This document shows, one piece after another, positions 1-8,033 of a stretch of DNA of 34,982 nucleotides. The stretch's first letter is position 1. The number at the start of each line of letters is the position of its first letter. Position numbers and translations under genes: made by a program. Source of the stretch: Methanolinea sp. (GTDB lineage: Archaea; Halobacteriota; Methanomicrobia; Methanomicrobiales; Methanospirillaceae); contig JASEES010000012.1 in the NCBI GenBank assembly GCA_030019395.1, positions 1-34,982 on the forward strand. Reading direction: 5' to 3'. The notes under the pieces were generated by a model, which was not told the DNA's origin, searched no databases, and was given only the letters and a program-made list of their open reading frames with translations.

Positions 1-180
1 GTGTCGGGGTGGGAGTCGCTGTCGGTGTCGGGGTGGGAGTCGCTGTCGGTGTCGGGGTGGGAGTCGCTGTCGGTGTCGGAGTGAGAGTTGCCGTCGGTGT
101 CGGAGTGAGAGTTGCCGTCGGTGTCGGAGTGGGGGTTGCCGTCGGTGTCGGAGTAGGGGTAACTGTCGGTGTCGGGGTGA
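1..180. repeat. 24-nt tandem repeat coding for Pro-Thr octapeptides
   Basis: Seven 24-nt units cover 1-168, and a degenerate partial unit follows. The first three units at the window edge are identical; units further in carry scattered third-position changes plus some replacement changes. On the minus strand each unit encodes eight residues rich in Pro and Thr. The array continues beyond the window. Confidence 0.9.
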
Positions 181-778
181 GGATTATCGTATCCCCGATG
201 GGGAGGGTGCGGGACAGCGCGACATTCTCATTCACGAGAATGGTGATCGTGACGGCCCCGGCCGTCACCCCGTCGACCGAGAACGTGATGTGGGAATCCA
301 CCGGTCCGGCTTTCCTCCCTGCAAGGGCAAGGCGGGTCACGACGGACGTTGCGTCTGGTGCTGCAGTCCCCCCGAAAGAGATGAGGGTGCAGGTCCCCGG
401 GGGGATGGTCCCGGTGTCACTTGTTGAAAACGTGCCGTTCCGGGAACGCCCGACTTTCCTGATCTCGGTATCACCTGCAACCACGGTGATGACATTCGTG
501 TCGGTATTCGAAAGAGTTGCGGAGAACCTCCCCTCGTTCAGGGTAAAGGGGAGGACGAAGTTTTTCAGCTCGAAGGAGAAGGAACCCGCCGAAGTCACGG
601 CAAACACGCCATCGACGAGGATAGAGAAGACACTGCCATCGGGCAGGCCGTTTATCGTGATCGTCACCTGGTCGCCCTGCTGGATCCGGTCCGGGGCAAG
701 GGAGATGGAGACTGCTGATGCCCCCTGTGCAAGGAGCAGGAGCAGGCAGACGAGACAGGACCGGAATACTAATGCCAC
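1..778 (-). CDS. Secreted surface protein with Pro-Thr repeat linker (partial, C-terminus beyond window)
   Basis: The reading frame opens at a GTG (778-776) and runs off the left edge, so only about 259 N-terminal residues are seen. An in-frame TAA lies just upstream at 796-794, and a GGGGGA ribosome site precedes the GTG, so this start is well fixed. Residues 1-22 form a signal peptide (Arg near the start, a Leu-rich core, then an AQGASA-type cleavage region). A beta-rich extracellular domain of about 170 residues follows, then seven or more copies of an eight-residue Pro-Thr unit (PTPTPTAT, with a variant containing TLT). Such linkers are usual in glycosylated S-layer or cell-envelope proteins of Methanomicrobiales, where they join an ectodomain to a C-terminal anchor. 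The specific function is not recognised. The long opposite-strand frame is a shadow of the repeat. Confidence 0.82.
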   Translation of the reverse strand, partial: MALVFRSCLVCLLLLLAQGASAVSISLAPDRIQQGDQVTITINGLPDGSVFSILVDGVFAVTSAGSFSFELKNFVLPFTLNEGRFSATLSNTDTNVITVVAGDTEIRKVGRSRNGTFSTSDTGTIPPGTCTLISFGGTAAPDATSVVTRLALAGRKAGPVDSHITFSVDGVTAGAVTITILVNENVALSRTLPIGDTIILTPTPTVTPTPTPTATPTPTPTATLTPTPTATLTPTPTATPTPTPTATPTPTPTATPTPT

Positions 779-1305
779 CCTGGGATCTCCCCCTTATCCG
801 TATTCTCTGAATGGTCCGGACACCTTTATTATCGATTCGGTGACGCTTGACCGCCGGAGGGCTGCATCGTTTCCCACCCGGCCGGCACAGGTCCGCGGAG
901 GAATGCATCCATGGAATACCCGGGTACTCCTGCAAGGATACCCTTATCGCGTTTGCCCGGACCGGGAAAGAGGGGACGCAGGCAGTCGCTCCCTTGGGGC
1001 TCGTCCACGGCGGGAACATGCCGGGAGGGTTGCCCGGTCGCCCGTGCCGGGATGGGACGATCCCGTTCCCTGCATCCCGCGGTCATGCAGCCCTTGCGCC
1101 TGCCCTTCCCGATGGACGCACCACGGGCCTTTCCGGTCACGGTGCACAGGTCATCGGGCTTGCCCGGGAGAGGTGCGCCGGGGGCGTCATCCCCGCCGGG
1201 GACAGCGGGGACGGCAGGGAATACCACAAGATTATTCACGCGGGAAAAAGGAAGGTCTTTGTCTGACCCGGGGGAAGGATCCGGAAGATATGGAGGGGGT
1301 TTCTC
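779..1305. other. Unassigned 527-bp stretch between surface-protein gene and RND gene
   Basis: No recognisable gene is present. Two overlapping frames of similar size occupy it. One is on the plus strand at 847-1266 (TTG start, 139 residues, rich in Gly, Ala and Arg). The other is on the minus strand at 829-1239 (GTG start, 136 residues). Neither has a convincing ribosome site, a known motif or a hydrophobic segment. Codon third positions are GC-rich in both, so composition does not decide between them. The part next to 778 must contain the promoter of the surface-protein gene; an AT-rich patch at about 824-835 is the only candidate. Confidence 0.5.
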
Positions 1306-3621
1306 CTACTCTGCTGCAGGGGCACTCTTCCCGGCATCCGATGCCGCCGGGTGACCTGCACGGTACAAGAGGGCAATGACTGCCGGCATGATCAGGATCG
1401 CGCCCATCAGGGAGAACCCGACTGTGATCACCGTGGTGATCCCGAAGTTCGAGACGATGTTGAAAGCCGAGAGGATGAGGGCCGAGAACCCAAAGACCGT
1501 TGTTAAGCCGGATACCGTGATCGCGGTGCCGATCTTCTGGACGCTGGTCTGGATTGCCGTATAGAGATCGAGGCCGCGGGCCATCTCCTCGTCGACCCGT
1601 TCCATGATGAGAACGGTGTACTCGGACGCCACCCCGATGGTCATGGAACCGAGGACCGCGGTGAGGGGGGTATAGTCCAGTCCCAGGAGGTACATGATGG
1701 CTCCGTTCCACCCCACGATGGCAACGATGGGCAGGAGGGGCGAGACGGCATGGAAGCGCCTGTACGCGAGGAGGAGAAATCCGAGGATGAAGCCGAACCC
1801 AAGGAGCGTCATGGTCGTCTTGGAGTTCTTGATGTCGTCCATCAGCGCTGCAAACATCTCCGTCATCCCTGTGACCCGGGCAGTCACTCCCGGCGGGGGA
1901 GTGTTCCACTTCACGTCGTCCCGGATGAGCTCAATCTGGGACCTGGCCTGCCCAATCTCAAGGTCGACCGTGGAGAATTCGAGCACCGCCTCGATGTTCC
2001 CGTTCAGGTACCGCTTCTTCGTCCCGTCCGGGATACGGGCAAGGGCCTGCCGGATTTCGTCCTCGGTCGAGGGGAGGACCCCGTTGTTGTAGCGTGCCAG
2101 CAGGGTGGCAATGCTCGTCACCCCCGTGACCTTGTCGTTGTGCGAGACCTCGTACTCGCCGAAATCGTTTATCCATTTGACGGTGACCGGGTCAAGGACG
2201 TTTCCCGACGACACCATGACAGGGATGGTACTCGTGGACCCCATGGTCCTCGTCATCTTGTTCATGTACTGGAGCGCGGGCATGTCCGGGGGTACGAATG
2301 TCTTTTCGTCCGCGCTGATGGGGACTTCGTTGTCGAGGCTGAACCCGATGATCGCGACCAGGAACACGAAGATAAGGACAGGGACAGGGTTTTTGGCTAT
2401 CCGGTAGGCGACTCTCCCGAGGAAGGCATCGTACTTCTCGATGAAGGTACCACGCGATCCTTCCTGGTGGACGGGGGGAACATCGCAGCCTTTCCATTCA
2501 AGTTCGCACGCAGAGACATCATCGAGCTTTCCCTTCGGTGTCTTCGGGCGGTACCGGATGATCATGGCAAAGACCGGGATGATGACCAGTGCGGCAAGGT
2601 AACAGGAGACCACGCCGATGGTGCAGGTGATGCCGAAATCCCCCACCATGGGGATGGGCCCGAACTTCATGGCAATAAACCCCATCGAGGTGGCAAGCAT
2701 CGCTATCAGCACTGCGGGGCCGGCCTTGGTAACCGTGGTCCTGATGGCGTCCGGGAGCGTTGACTTCCGGGCCTCCTCGTCCAGCCGGGAATGGATCTGG
2801 ATGGCATAATCGATGCCTATCCCGATCAGGACCGGGAAAGCCCCGATGACCACCATGCTGATGGAGATGCCGGACAAACCCATGACCCCGAACGTGAGGA
2901 TGAGCCCGGTTGCCACGACGACGACGGGGAGAAGGGTATAGCGGACATGGTTAAAGAGGGTCATGACCGCAACGACCATCAGGACCATGGCTGCCATGAT
3001 GAGAACTCCCATCGATGCCCCCATCTCCTGCTTCATCTCCTGGGAAAAGGCAGGACTCCCGGAGAGTGTCACCGTGATGCCCGGCGGCGGGTCCGACGAT
3101 GCGATGACATCCCGGAGGGTGTTGAGGACCTCCTCCTGCCTGTCCTTCGATATGCCGGGCTGGAGGGTGACAACGCTGATCGTCATCATCCGGGAAGGCA
3201 TGTACCGTGACACGAGCTCGGCAGGGGCCTGTTCGATGATGTGGTTCACCTCTGCCGCGGATTGCGGGAGTGTGCCCCCGTTGCCCTGCATGAGCAGGTC
3301 GACGATACCCGAGACTCCTGTCACATACCTTTCATCGGAGAGATCTCTCTGGAGCCGCTCGATGTACTGCAGGGATCCCGTGTCCGTGATGTCATCGGAC
3401 TCGAAGATGACCATGATTGCATCCGACCCGTACGTATCGGTGTAATGGGTGAGGGTCGCGCCACGGGGGGTTGCCTTATCGATATAGGTGCCTGACCCGG
3501 TCTCCATCGTTACGAGGGTGAGCCCGTACAGGGCGATCACCACAACGATGACTGCAACAGCCCCGACAATCCGGGGATGCGCAATGATCCGGTCGGCAAG
3601 CCACTCGTAGGGATTTTTCAT
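1306..3621 (-). CDS. RND superfamily transporter, HAE3/MMPL type
   Basis: This is a 771-residue integral membrane protein with the duplicated layout of RND permeases. TM1 is at about 17-37, followed by a large extracytoplasmic loop (about 40-200), then a five-helix block (205-355). TM7 is at about 412-428, followed by a second large loop (430-600), then a second five-helix block (603-755). The conserved GIGIDYAIQIHSR stretch (266-279) and its repeat GVASEYTVLIMER (663-675) mark the MMPL/HAE3 branch. That branch is common in archaea and is thought to export lipids, hopanoid-like or other amphiphilic compounds; the substrate here is unknown. The start is the ATG at 3621, because it has a GGAG about 10 nt upstream and the protein then begins right before TM1. 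An upstream in-frame extension of 41 residues has no family support. No periplasmic-adaptor gene is adjacent. Confidence 0.9.
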   Translation of the reverse strand: MKNPYEWLADRIIAHPRIVGAVAVIVVVIALYGLTLVTMETGSGTYIDKATPRGATLTHYTDTYGSDAIMVIFESDDITDTGSLQYIERLQRDLSDERYVTGVSGIVDLLMQGNGGTLPQSAAEVNHIIEQAPAELVSRYMPSRMMTISVVTLQPGISKDRQEEVLNTLRDVIASSDPPPGITVTLSGSPAFSQEMKQEMGASMGVLIMAAMVLMVVAVMTLFNHVRYTLLPVVVVATGLILTFGVMGLSGISISMVVIGAFPVLIGIGIDYAIQIHSRLDEEARKSTLPDAIRTTVTKAGPAVLIAMLATSMGFIAMKFGPIPMVGDFGITCTIGVVSCYLAALVIIPVFAMIIRYRPKTPKGKLDDVSACELEWKGCDVPPVHQEGSRGTFIEKYDAFLGRVAYRIAKNPVPVLIFVFLVAIIGFSLDNEVPISADEKTFVPPDMPALQYMNKMTRTMGSTSTIPVMVSSGNVLDPVTVKWINDFGEYEVSHNDKVTGVTSIATLLARYNNGVLPSTEDEIRQALARIPDGTKKRYLNGNIEAVLEFSTVDLEIGQARSQIELIRDDVKWNTPPPGVTARVTGMTEMFAALMDDIKNSKTTMTLLGFGFILGFLLLAYRRFHAVSPLLPIVAIVGWNGAIMYLLGLDYTPLTAVLGSMTIGVASEYTVLIMERVDEEMARGLDLYTAIQTSVQKIGTAITVSGLTTVFGFSALILSAFNIVSNFGITTVITVGFSLMGAILIMPAVIALLYRAGHPAASDAGKSAPAAE

Positions 3622-3986
3622 GCTACCCTGCTCCGGTAATGGGGGGGAAGTAAATGGGTAAACTGACCCGGAACGGGATGGAATGGCACCCTCTGGAAAA
3701 AGACATGCCCCGGCCCGCACGCGGGAGTGTTGCCACGGCCCCATGGAGTTGTCATATTCACTACAACATATCTGGGCGACGTGATGTTATAAGGGTATTG
3801 CACCGGAAAGGGGCATGCCTCGCCGGAAAAATGGCTGCATAAAATGCCTTTAGCAGGAAAAGAGGGGAATTATCCGGATTCCTGCGAGGGGTCCCCACCG
3901 GTTTCCCTGCACCACCCCGGTGCCCTGATCGGTCCCCGTGGCGCGGGGAAAAGGGGGACAGGGATCCGGGGTCCCTTCCCGCGGGT
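3622..3986. other. Intergenic region upstream of the RND gene
   Basis: This 365-bp non-coding stretch lies between two minus-strand genes. Only short frames without plausible starts occur. On the minus strand there is a CTTATAACAT element at about 3783-3793 and a further AT-rich patch near 3645-3660, either of which could be the promoter of the RND gene. No stable hairpin or repeat was seen. Confidence 0.5.
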
Positions 3987-4766
3987 TCACTCTTCCACCA
4001 CGAGGATTCCCCGTGCACCGATCCAGCCTCCGGGCTCTGTCACCTCAACGGACACTGTATCGGTGTAGGAATGGGAGACCCAGCCACCCTTCCATACTGC
4101 ATTGGTCCCTTCGATGCTCGTGGTGATGGAGAGGGCAACCGGGGAGCCGGCAGAAAAACTCACGTAGACCGGGACAGTATGCCCGAAGGCCCGGCCCCTG
4201 GCATAGGGCAGGGTGTATTCTTCCTCCAGCCGGAACTCTCCTCCGGGGGAGAAGAGGGGTTCCTTTCCCACCGGGTTGCGGGTGTCGATGGTCCTGTTCA
4301 CCGGAAAGATCGTGCCCAGGCTGACAGGCACGAGCACGGGGGTATCAGCCGAGTATTCTTTCCCGGGAGCACGGGTAGGGGGAAGGGGGCTCTCTCCCGG
4401 TTCGATCGCGATGGGATACCCATGGTATTCCGGGACCATCGTGGCGGCCCGGATGGCGAGCAGGGGAGTCCCGTTTACGACCTCGAGCGAGAGGTTCCAG
4501 CCGGGAGGTGCCCCGGAGACTGTTCTGTTGAGGAAGGATTCGGCCAGGACGGGTGTCCCGTCCAGGAGCGGGACCGGGAGGAGGATGGTCACATTGTCAA
4601 TCGTGGATGGATAGGATAGGGTGATGGTGTAGTGGAAATGGTGCACCCCGCTCCCTGATGGAGCCTCGTTGAATAGGAATACGAGGTATCCGAAAAATGC
4701 AATGAACACGATGACTGCCCCGATGAGGAGGTATTTCAATCCCTTTTGCACCGGTTCCGGTATCAT
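3987..4766 (-). CDS. Membrane-anchored secreted protein, function unknown
   Basis: The 259-residue product starts at the ATG at 4766, which has a GGAGAT ribosome site about 9 nt upstream and a TATA-like box about 45 nt upstream. A single transmembrane helix (about 12-32) is preceded by basic residues, so the rest is predicted to lie outside the cell. The ectodomain is beta-rich and has several N-glycosylation sequons (Asn58, Asn80, Asn91, Asn98, Asn157), usual for archaeal surface proteins. No catalytic motif, cysteine or metal-binding cluster is visible. I do not recognise the family. A 60-residue upstream extension exists in frame but lies beyond the promoter and is unlikely to be translated. 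Confidence 0.75.
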   Translation of the reverse strand: MIPEPVQKGLKYLLIGAVIVFIAFFGYLVFLFNEAPSGSGVHHFHYTITLSYPSTIDNVTILLPVPLLDGTPVLAESFLNRTVSGAPPGWNLSLEVVNGTPLLAIRAATMVPEYHGYPIAIEPGESPLPPTRAPGKEYSADTPVLVPVSLGTIFPVNRTIDTRNPVGKEPLFSPGGEFRLEEEYTLPYARGRAFGHTVPVYVSFSAGSPVALSITTSIEGTNAVWKGGWVSHSYTDTVSVEVTEPGGWIGARGILVVEE

Positions 4767-4805
4767 GGGTTTAATCTCCGCACAAGGGGCTTGGTTCTCC
4801 CTGCA

Positions 4806-4816
4806 GAAATAAAGAG
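4806..4816 (-). promoter_or_regulatory. TATA-like box for the membrane-anchored protein gene
   Basis: The minus strand reads CTCTTTATTTC. Its centre is about 45 nt before the ATG at 4766. A transcript starting some 25 nt downstream would have a leader of about 20 nt that contains the GGAGAT ribosome site. Confidence 0.5.
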
Positions 4817-5015
4817 GGGATGGCACAAGGGGCGTTCCGGCGAAAACTCCAGTGCAGGAACAAAAGGCACGGACCGGGGAGGGTTCCACCACGGGCCCGT
4901 CGCGGACATGTCCCGGAATGCCCGCGGGAACCGGAGAGCGTGTCACTCTCCTGCCGGTTTCCCCGGGGTTGTATCTTCAAATACAGGGAGGTCACATTGT
5001 GCCAGAAGGATCACC

Positions 5016-5519
5016 ATGTCAGCACGGATTCTTGTCGCGTATGCATCGAAGAAGGGATCGACTGCCGGGATAGCCCGTGCCGTCGCACGTGAACTCGAGA
5101 GTGCCGGGATGACGGTGGATGTCATCCCTCTTGAATCGGTCACATCCCTCGGGGCGTATGATGCACTGGTTCTCGGGACTCCGGTGTATGCAGGAAAGTT
5201 CCTTGCGGATATTCCGGCGTTTGCCAGCAGATTCTCCGAAAGAATCGCCAGGATTCCCGTCGCAGGGTTTGTCACCGGTATCGCCCCGGTCTGGCCGGAA
5301 GCGGGTGACCCGGATGCAATCACCGAAAAGTTCGTGCAGGCAATGGCTCCCGGAAAACCCGTTGCTGTCACGATGTTTGCGGGAAAATTCGACCCCCGGG
5401 AGCATGGAATTCTTGTCCGTTCCCTCGGGAAGGTGATGAAGATACCGGCAGGAGATTTCAGGGACTGGGGTTCAATCTCGGCATGGGCGCGTGAGCTGCC
5501 CGCAAAGATGGGATTCTGA
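5016..5519 (+). CDS. Flavodoxin-fold protein
   Basis: The 167-residue protein has a flavodoxin-like domain over its whole length. The N-terminal strand and phosphate-binding loop read ASKKGSTAGIA (residues 9-19), and the next conserved segment is ALVLGTPVYAGKF, as in FMN-binding flavodoxins and HemG-like protoporphyrinogen oxidases (flavodoxin_5 group). It probably carries FMN and acts as a soluble electron carrier or small oxidoreductase; its partner is unknown. The ATG at 5016 follows AGAAGGA at 6-12 nt and is the first start that gives the family's usual N-terminus. A GTG at 4999 behind a better GGGAGGT site is in another frame. The gene converges with the Rieske protein gene, another electron carrier, but they are on opposite strands. 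Confidence 0.85.
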   Translation: MSARILVAYASKKGSTAGIARAVARELESAGMTVDVIPLESVTSLGAYDALVLGTPVYAGKFLADIPAFASRFSERIARIPVAGFVTGIAPVWPEAGDPDAITEKFVQAMAPGKPVAVTMFAGKFDPREHGILVRSLGKVMKIPAGDFRDWGSISAWARELPAKMGF

Positions 5520-5617
5520 CGCACCGGGGATCACTTCCGTCTCCCCCCTTTTTCCGGACGGAAAAAATCCTGCAGGGGGCACACCTGCGAATTGAAAGCG
5601 CCCTTTTTCCTTTTCAC

Positions 5618-5977
5618 TCAACTCCATGGGACACTGACAAGGACCCTGTCCCCCTCGATACGGACCGGGTAGCAGGTGAGGGGGCGCGGCGGGATCGCCC
5701 GCGTGGCAAATTTCAGGATGATCCCCGAAAGGTTCGTCCACCGCACGACGTGCCCGTCCCGGATATCAAACTGCGATCCGTGCATAGGACATGTGAGGAT
5801 GTGGCCCTCCAGCGTCCCTTCCGAGAGGTCCGCCCGGAGGTGGGGACAGAGGACATCGGTTGCATAGACCCGGTCTCCCCGCCGGGCAAGGAGGATCTCT
5901 TTGCCCCGGACCGTCACCTTTCTCAGCTCTCCATCCCGGATGCCGGAGAGCCTGCAGGTCCCGGTGAACTCTGCCAT
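5618..5977 (-). CDS. Rieske [2Fe-2S] ferredoxin-like protein
   Basis: This single-domain Rieske protein has 119 residues and the ligand pattern C44-P-H46 ... C63-P-M-H66 (CPHLRADLSEG, then CPMHGSQFD). Both Cys-His pairs needed for a Rieske cluster are intact. It has no signal peptide or membrane segment, so it is cytoplasmic, like the small ferredoxin components of Rieske oxygenases and nitrite reductase small subunits. In a strict anaerobe it is more likely a general electron carrier. No oxygenase or reductase partner is beside it; the flavodoxin-fold gene at 5016-5519 converges on it. The start ATG (5977) follows GAAAGGGT. Confidence 0.9.
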   Translation of the reverse strand: MAEFTGTCRLSGIRDGELRKVTVRGKEILLARRGDRVYATDVLCPHLRADLSEGTLEGHILTCPMHGSQFDIRDGHVVRWTNLSGIILKFATRAIPPRPLTCYPVRIEGDRVLVSVPWS

Positions 5978-6153
5978 ACCCTTTCAAAACCCCCTCATCA
6001 GCCCCTCGTTCCCCCACCGTGTGCATTCGCGGGGGACTCTGCCTCTCCTGCCACGTTATCCTGCCGGATGACTAAAAGGTTTTGTGCCCCTCGTTTTCTC
6101 CCTGCCGGGCATGGAATGGGGAGGGGGCTCCCGGACGAGAGAACGTCTTCCCG

Positions 6154-6735
6154 TCACTCCTTGACGAGCACCGCCGCCCTGTTGACGAAAAAGAGCCTCC
6201 TTTCCCTCACGGAAAACCCGGCTTCCCCCGCATACCGGAGCTCGTCCCCAAACTCCCTGCCGGAGACGACGAGCGGCGGTTCGGAGAGAAAGAGCGTCCC
6301 TCCCGGTTTCAGGAGGGATGCTATCTCCGAAAAGAGCCTCCGGGGATCCGGGACCTCGTGCACCACGAAGATGGCAAAGGCAAGGTCAAATGTCCCCCTG
6401 CACGCATCCGGGAGAGCGATCGTGTCCGGCCTGCACCGGTGCGTCGTGATGCGGGAGATGAGCCCCTCCGTTTCCATTCTTGTCCGGAGGATGTGGAGCA
6501 TCTCCTCCTGGAGGTCGACGGCATAGACCCGGCCGCCATCCCCCACGCGTTTTGCAAACTCCCGGGTGAAAAAGCCCGGCCCGCAACCGAAGTCGAGGAC
6601 GCGGTCACCAGGCCTGACGTAACGGGCTGCGAGCCGGCCGGGGCGGTAGAGGAGCCTTCGGAGCCGGGTATCGAGATGTCCTGCCCTCTCTGCCGAAAAG
6701 ACCTCGTGCTGCGGGCGGACCGGGGTAGATGCCAT
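6154..6735 (-). CDS. Class I SAM-dependent methyltransferase
   Basis: The 193-residue protein has the Rossmann-like methyltransferase fold. Motif I is VLDFGCGPGFFT (about 47-58), followed by an acidic residue at the end of strand 2 (YAVDLQ), a FDLAFAIFVVHEVPDP motif IV region, and the typical LLKPGGTLFLSEP strand 5. This fits the Methyltransf_11/25 group of small-molecule methylases; the substrate cannot be told. The ATG at 6735 has AAGGA about 11 nt upstream. The gene stands 176 bp upstream of the Rieske gene on the same strand. Co-transcription is possible but not evident. Confidence 0.85.
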   Translation of the reverse strand: MASTPVRPQHEVFSAERAGHLDTRLRRLLYRPGRLAARYVRPGDRVLDFGCGPGFFTREFAKRVGDGGRVYAVDLQEEMLHILRTRMETEGLISRITTHRCRPDTIALPDACRGTFDLAFAIFVVHEVPDPRRLFSEIASLLKPGGTLFLSEPPLVVSGREFGDELRYAGEAGFSVRERRLFFVNRAAVLVKE

Positions 6736-6840
6736 GGTGAACTATTCCTTCAAACCGGAATAATGGTTCCCGGGCGGGGGACCGGGACCAGTCCCTTTCG
6801 AACCGGATGAAAAAGGGAAGGTAATTTTGCCGGGGGAAAA

Positions 6841-7770
6841 TCAGGTTCTCCTCGCGCCCGACACGTACGCCATATCCTTCTGGAATGTCCAGATGGCGCC
6901 GCTCGCTGACGTCTTCTCGCTGTAGGAGAGGTCTGACCCGAGACCGGGGCGGTAAACGATCCCTATTAGATCCCCCTCATCTACCTCGTAAATCTTCGAC
7001 ATCCTGCCCTCTTTTGAATGTACATTCATGTACGCGGTGACATCCCCGAGAGCAGGTTCCGAACCAGGACCATTGATAGTAACAGCATAATCCAGTGCAA
7101 CGGGGATATCGGCAGATGCTGCGATGAAGCGGTCGCCTGCTTTCGTCGAAAGGACGACCTGTTTCATGGAGACATCGCTTCCTGCTGCAACGATGTTGCA
7201 GAACTGGGGTGTCACTGCACCATTTCCGGCAGCAAAGGGACAGAGGAAAGATTGTTTTGTCCTGCTGTAATTTCCAGCGGTGTCCAAGGCAAGGGACTCA
7301 CTGGAGACCATCTGCCCTGATGCATCACCGATAAAGGTGACGGTTTTTTCTGCCTCGAAATTGTTCTGGTTGACGGGTTTATTCCTCGTATCGATATCTG
7401 CGGATTTGGTGTATGTTGTTACCCCATGGTCTGCGAGAGTCTGTTCATTGTACGAACTTGTGTACTGGACTTCTCCCGGCTGGAAAAAAATGTCTCCAAA
7501 TGGAACAAACGAAAATAGTACATCTCCGACTTTAAATTGTAAATAATCCATAGTGCTGACCCAAGTTTCCCCCGGAGGGTCCAGTGTGTTATCGAGCGCT
7601 GCCGTTGCACCCTGCATGACAGCAGCGTCGTCTTCCGTGAAGAGACCTGTTACGGTCACATCCGTGTGTGTCTGCAATCCCTGCGTTTCGAGCGTCTGGT
7701 TTGCCGGAATGTCTGCGGTTGCAAGTGCTGTGAAAAAAAGGAAAGCAATGAAAATAATGGAATATTTCAT
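6841..7770 (-). CDS. Secreted protein of unknown function, lower-GC gene
   Basis: The 309-residue product begins at the ATG at 7770, giving a clean signal peptide (MKYSII, hydrophobic core, cleavage after ALATA, residue 19). The in-frame extension to 7836 would bury this signal and is not favoured. The mature part is beta-rich and Ser/Thr-rich, contains few sequons and one possible disulfide pair in an FLCPFAAGNG ... QFC segment, and has no second membrane segment, so it is exported or loosely attached. The coding region and especially its upstream DNA are AT-richer than neighbouring genes, consistent with either a weakly conserved surface protein or transferred DNA. I do not recognise the family. 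Confidence 0.72.
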   Translation of the reverse strand: MKYSIIFIAFLFFTALATADIPANQTLETQGLQTHTDVTVTGLFTEDDAAVMQGATAALDNTLDPPGETWVSTMDYLQFKVGDVLFSFVPFGDIFFQPGEVQYTSSYNEQTLADHGVTTYTKSADIDTRNKPVNQNNFEAEKTVTFIGDASGQMVSSESLALDTAGNYSRTKQSFLCPFAAGNGAVTPQFCNIVAAGSDVSMKQVVLSTKAGDRFIAASADIPVALDYAVTINGPGSEPALGDVTAYMNVHSKEGRMSKIYEVDEGDLIGIVYRPGLGSDLSYSEKTSASGAIWTFQKDMAYVSGARRT

Positions 7771-7804
7771 GTATCCGCACCGAAATAAAAGGTTCACGGT
7801 GGCG

Positions 7805-7816
7805 CCAATAAATTTT
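7805..7816 (-). promoter_or_regulatory. TATA-like box for the secreted-protein gene
   Basis: The minus strand reads AAAATTTATTGG, centred about 40 nt before the ATG at 7770, inside an AT-rich tract. A second box-like sequence (CCTTTTATTT, 7782-7791) lies too close to the ATG to be the main promoter. Confidence 0.4.
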
Positions 7817-8033
7817 GTTATTTTTGATATTCTCATTTATTATGAAGTTTTATTTTTATTTTGTATCTTAATCAATGGGGGAAGGAGTATATCCTGTTGT
7901 CCATGAGTGGTTTCATTTCCTTCATGACCATTCCAACACGTATGTGATTACCTGAATGAATTGACTGCTGCCTTTATAAAAAAAGAATTTCCTGCCGGAT
8001 TGCCTGCAAGGCAGATCCCCTCCCCGTTCTCTC

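Noticed and set aside
1-180. A CRISPR-like array at the left edge
   Set aside because: The units are directly adjacent with no spacers, and they stay in frame as a Pro-Thr linker.
9-1379. A 456-residue plus-strand frame starting with Val-Gly repeats
   Set aside because: It is the antisense of the Pro-Thr repeat gene and then crosses into the RND gene. It has no domain or ribosome site, and the minus-strand frame has a signal peptide and a good start.
3622-3744. N-terminal extension of the RND transporter to 3744
   Set aside because: The extra 41 residues are low-complexity and precede a well-placed ATG with a GGAG site.
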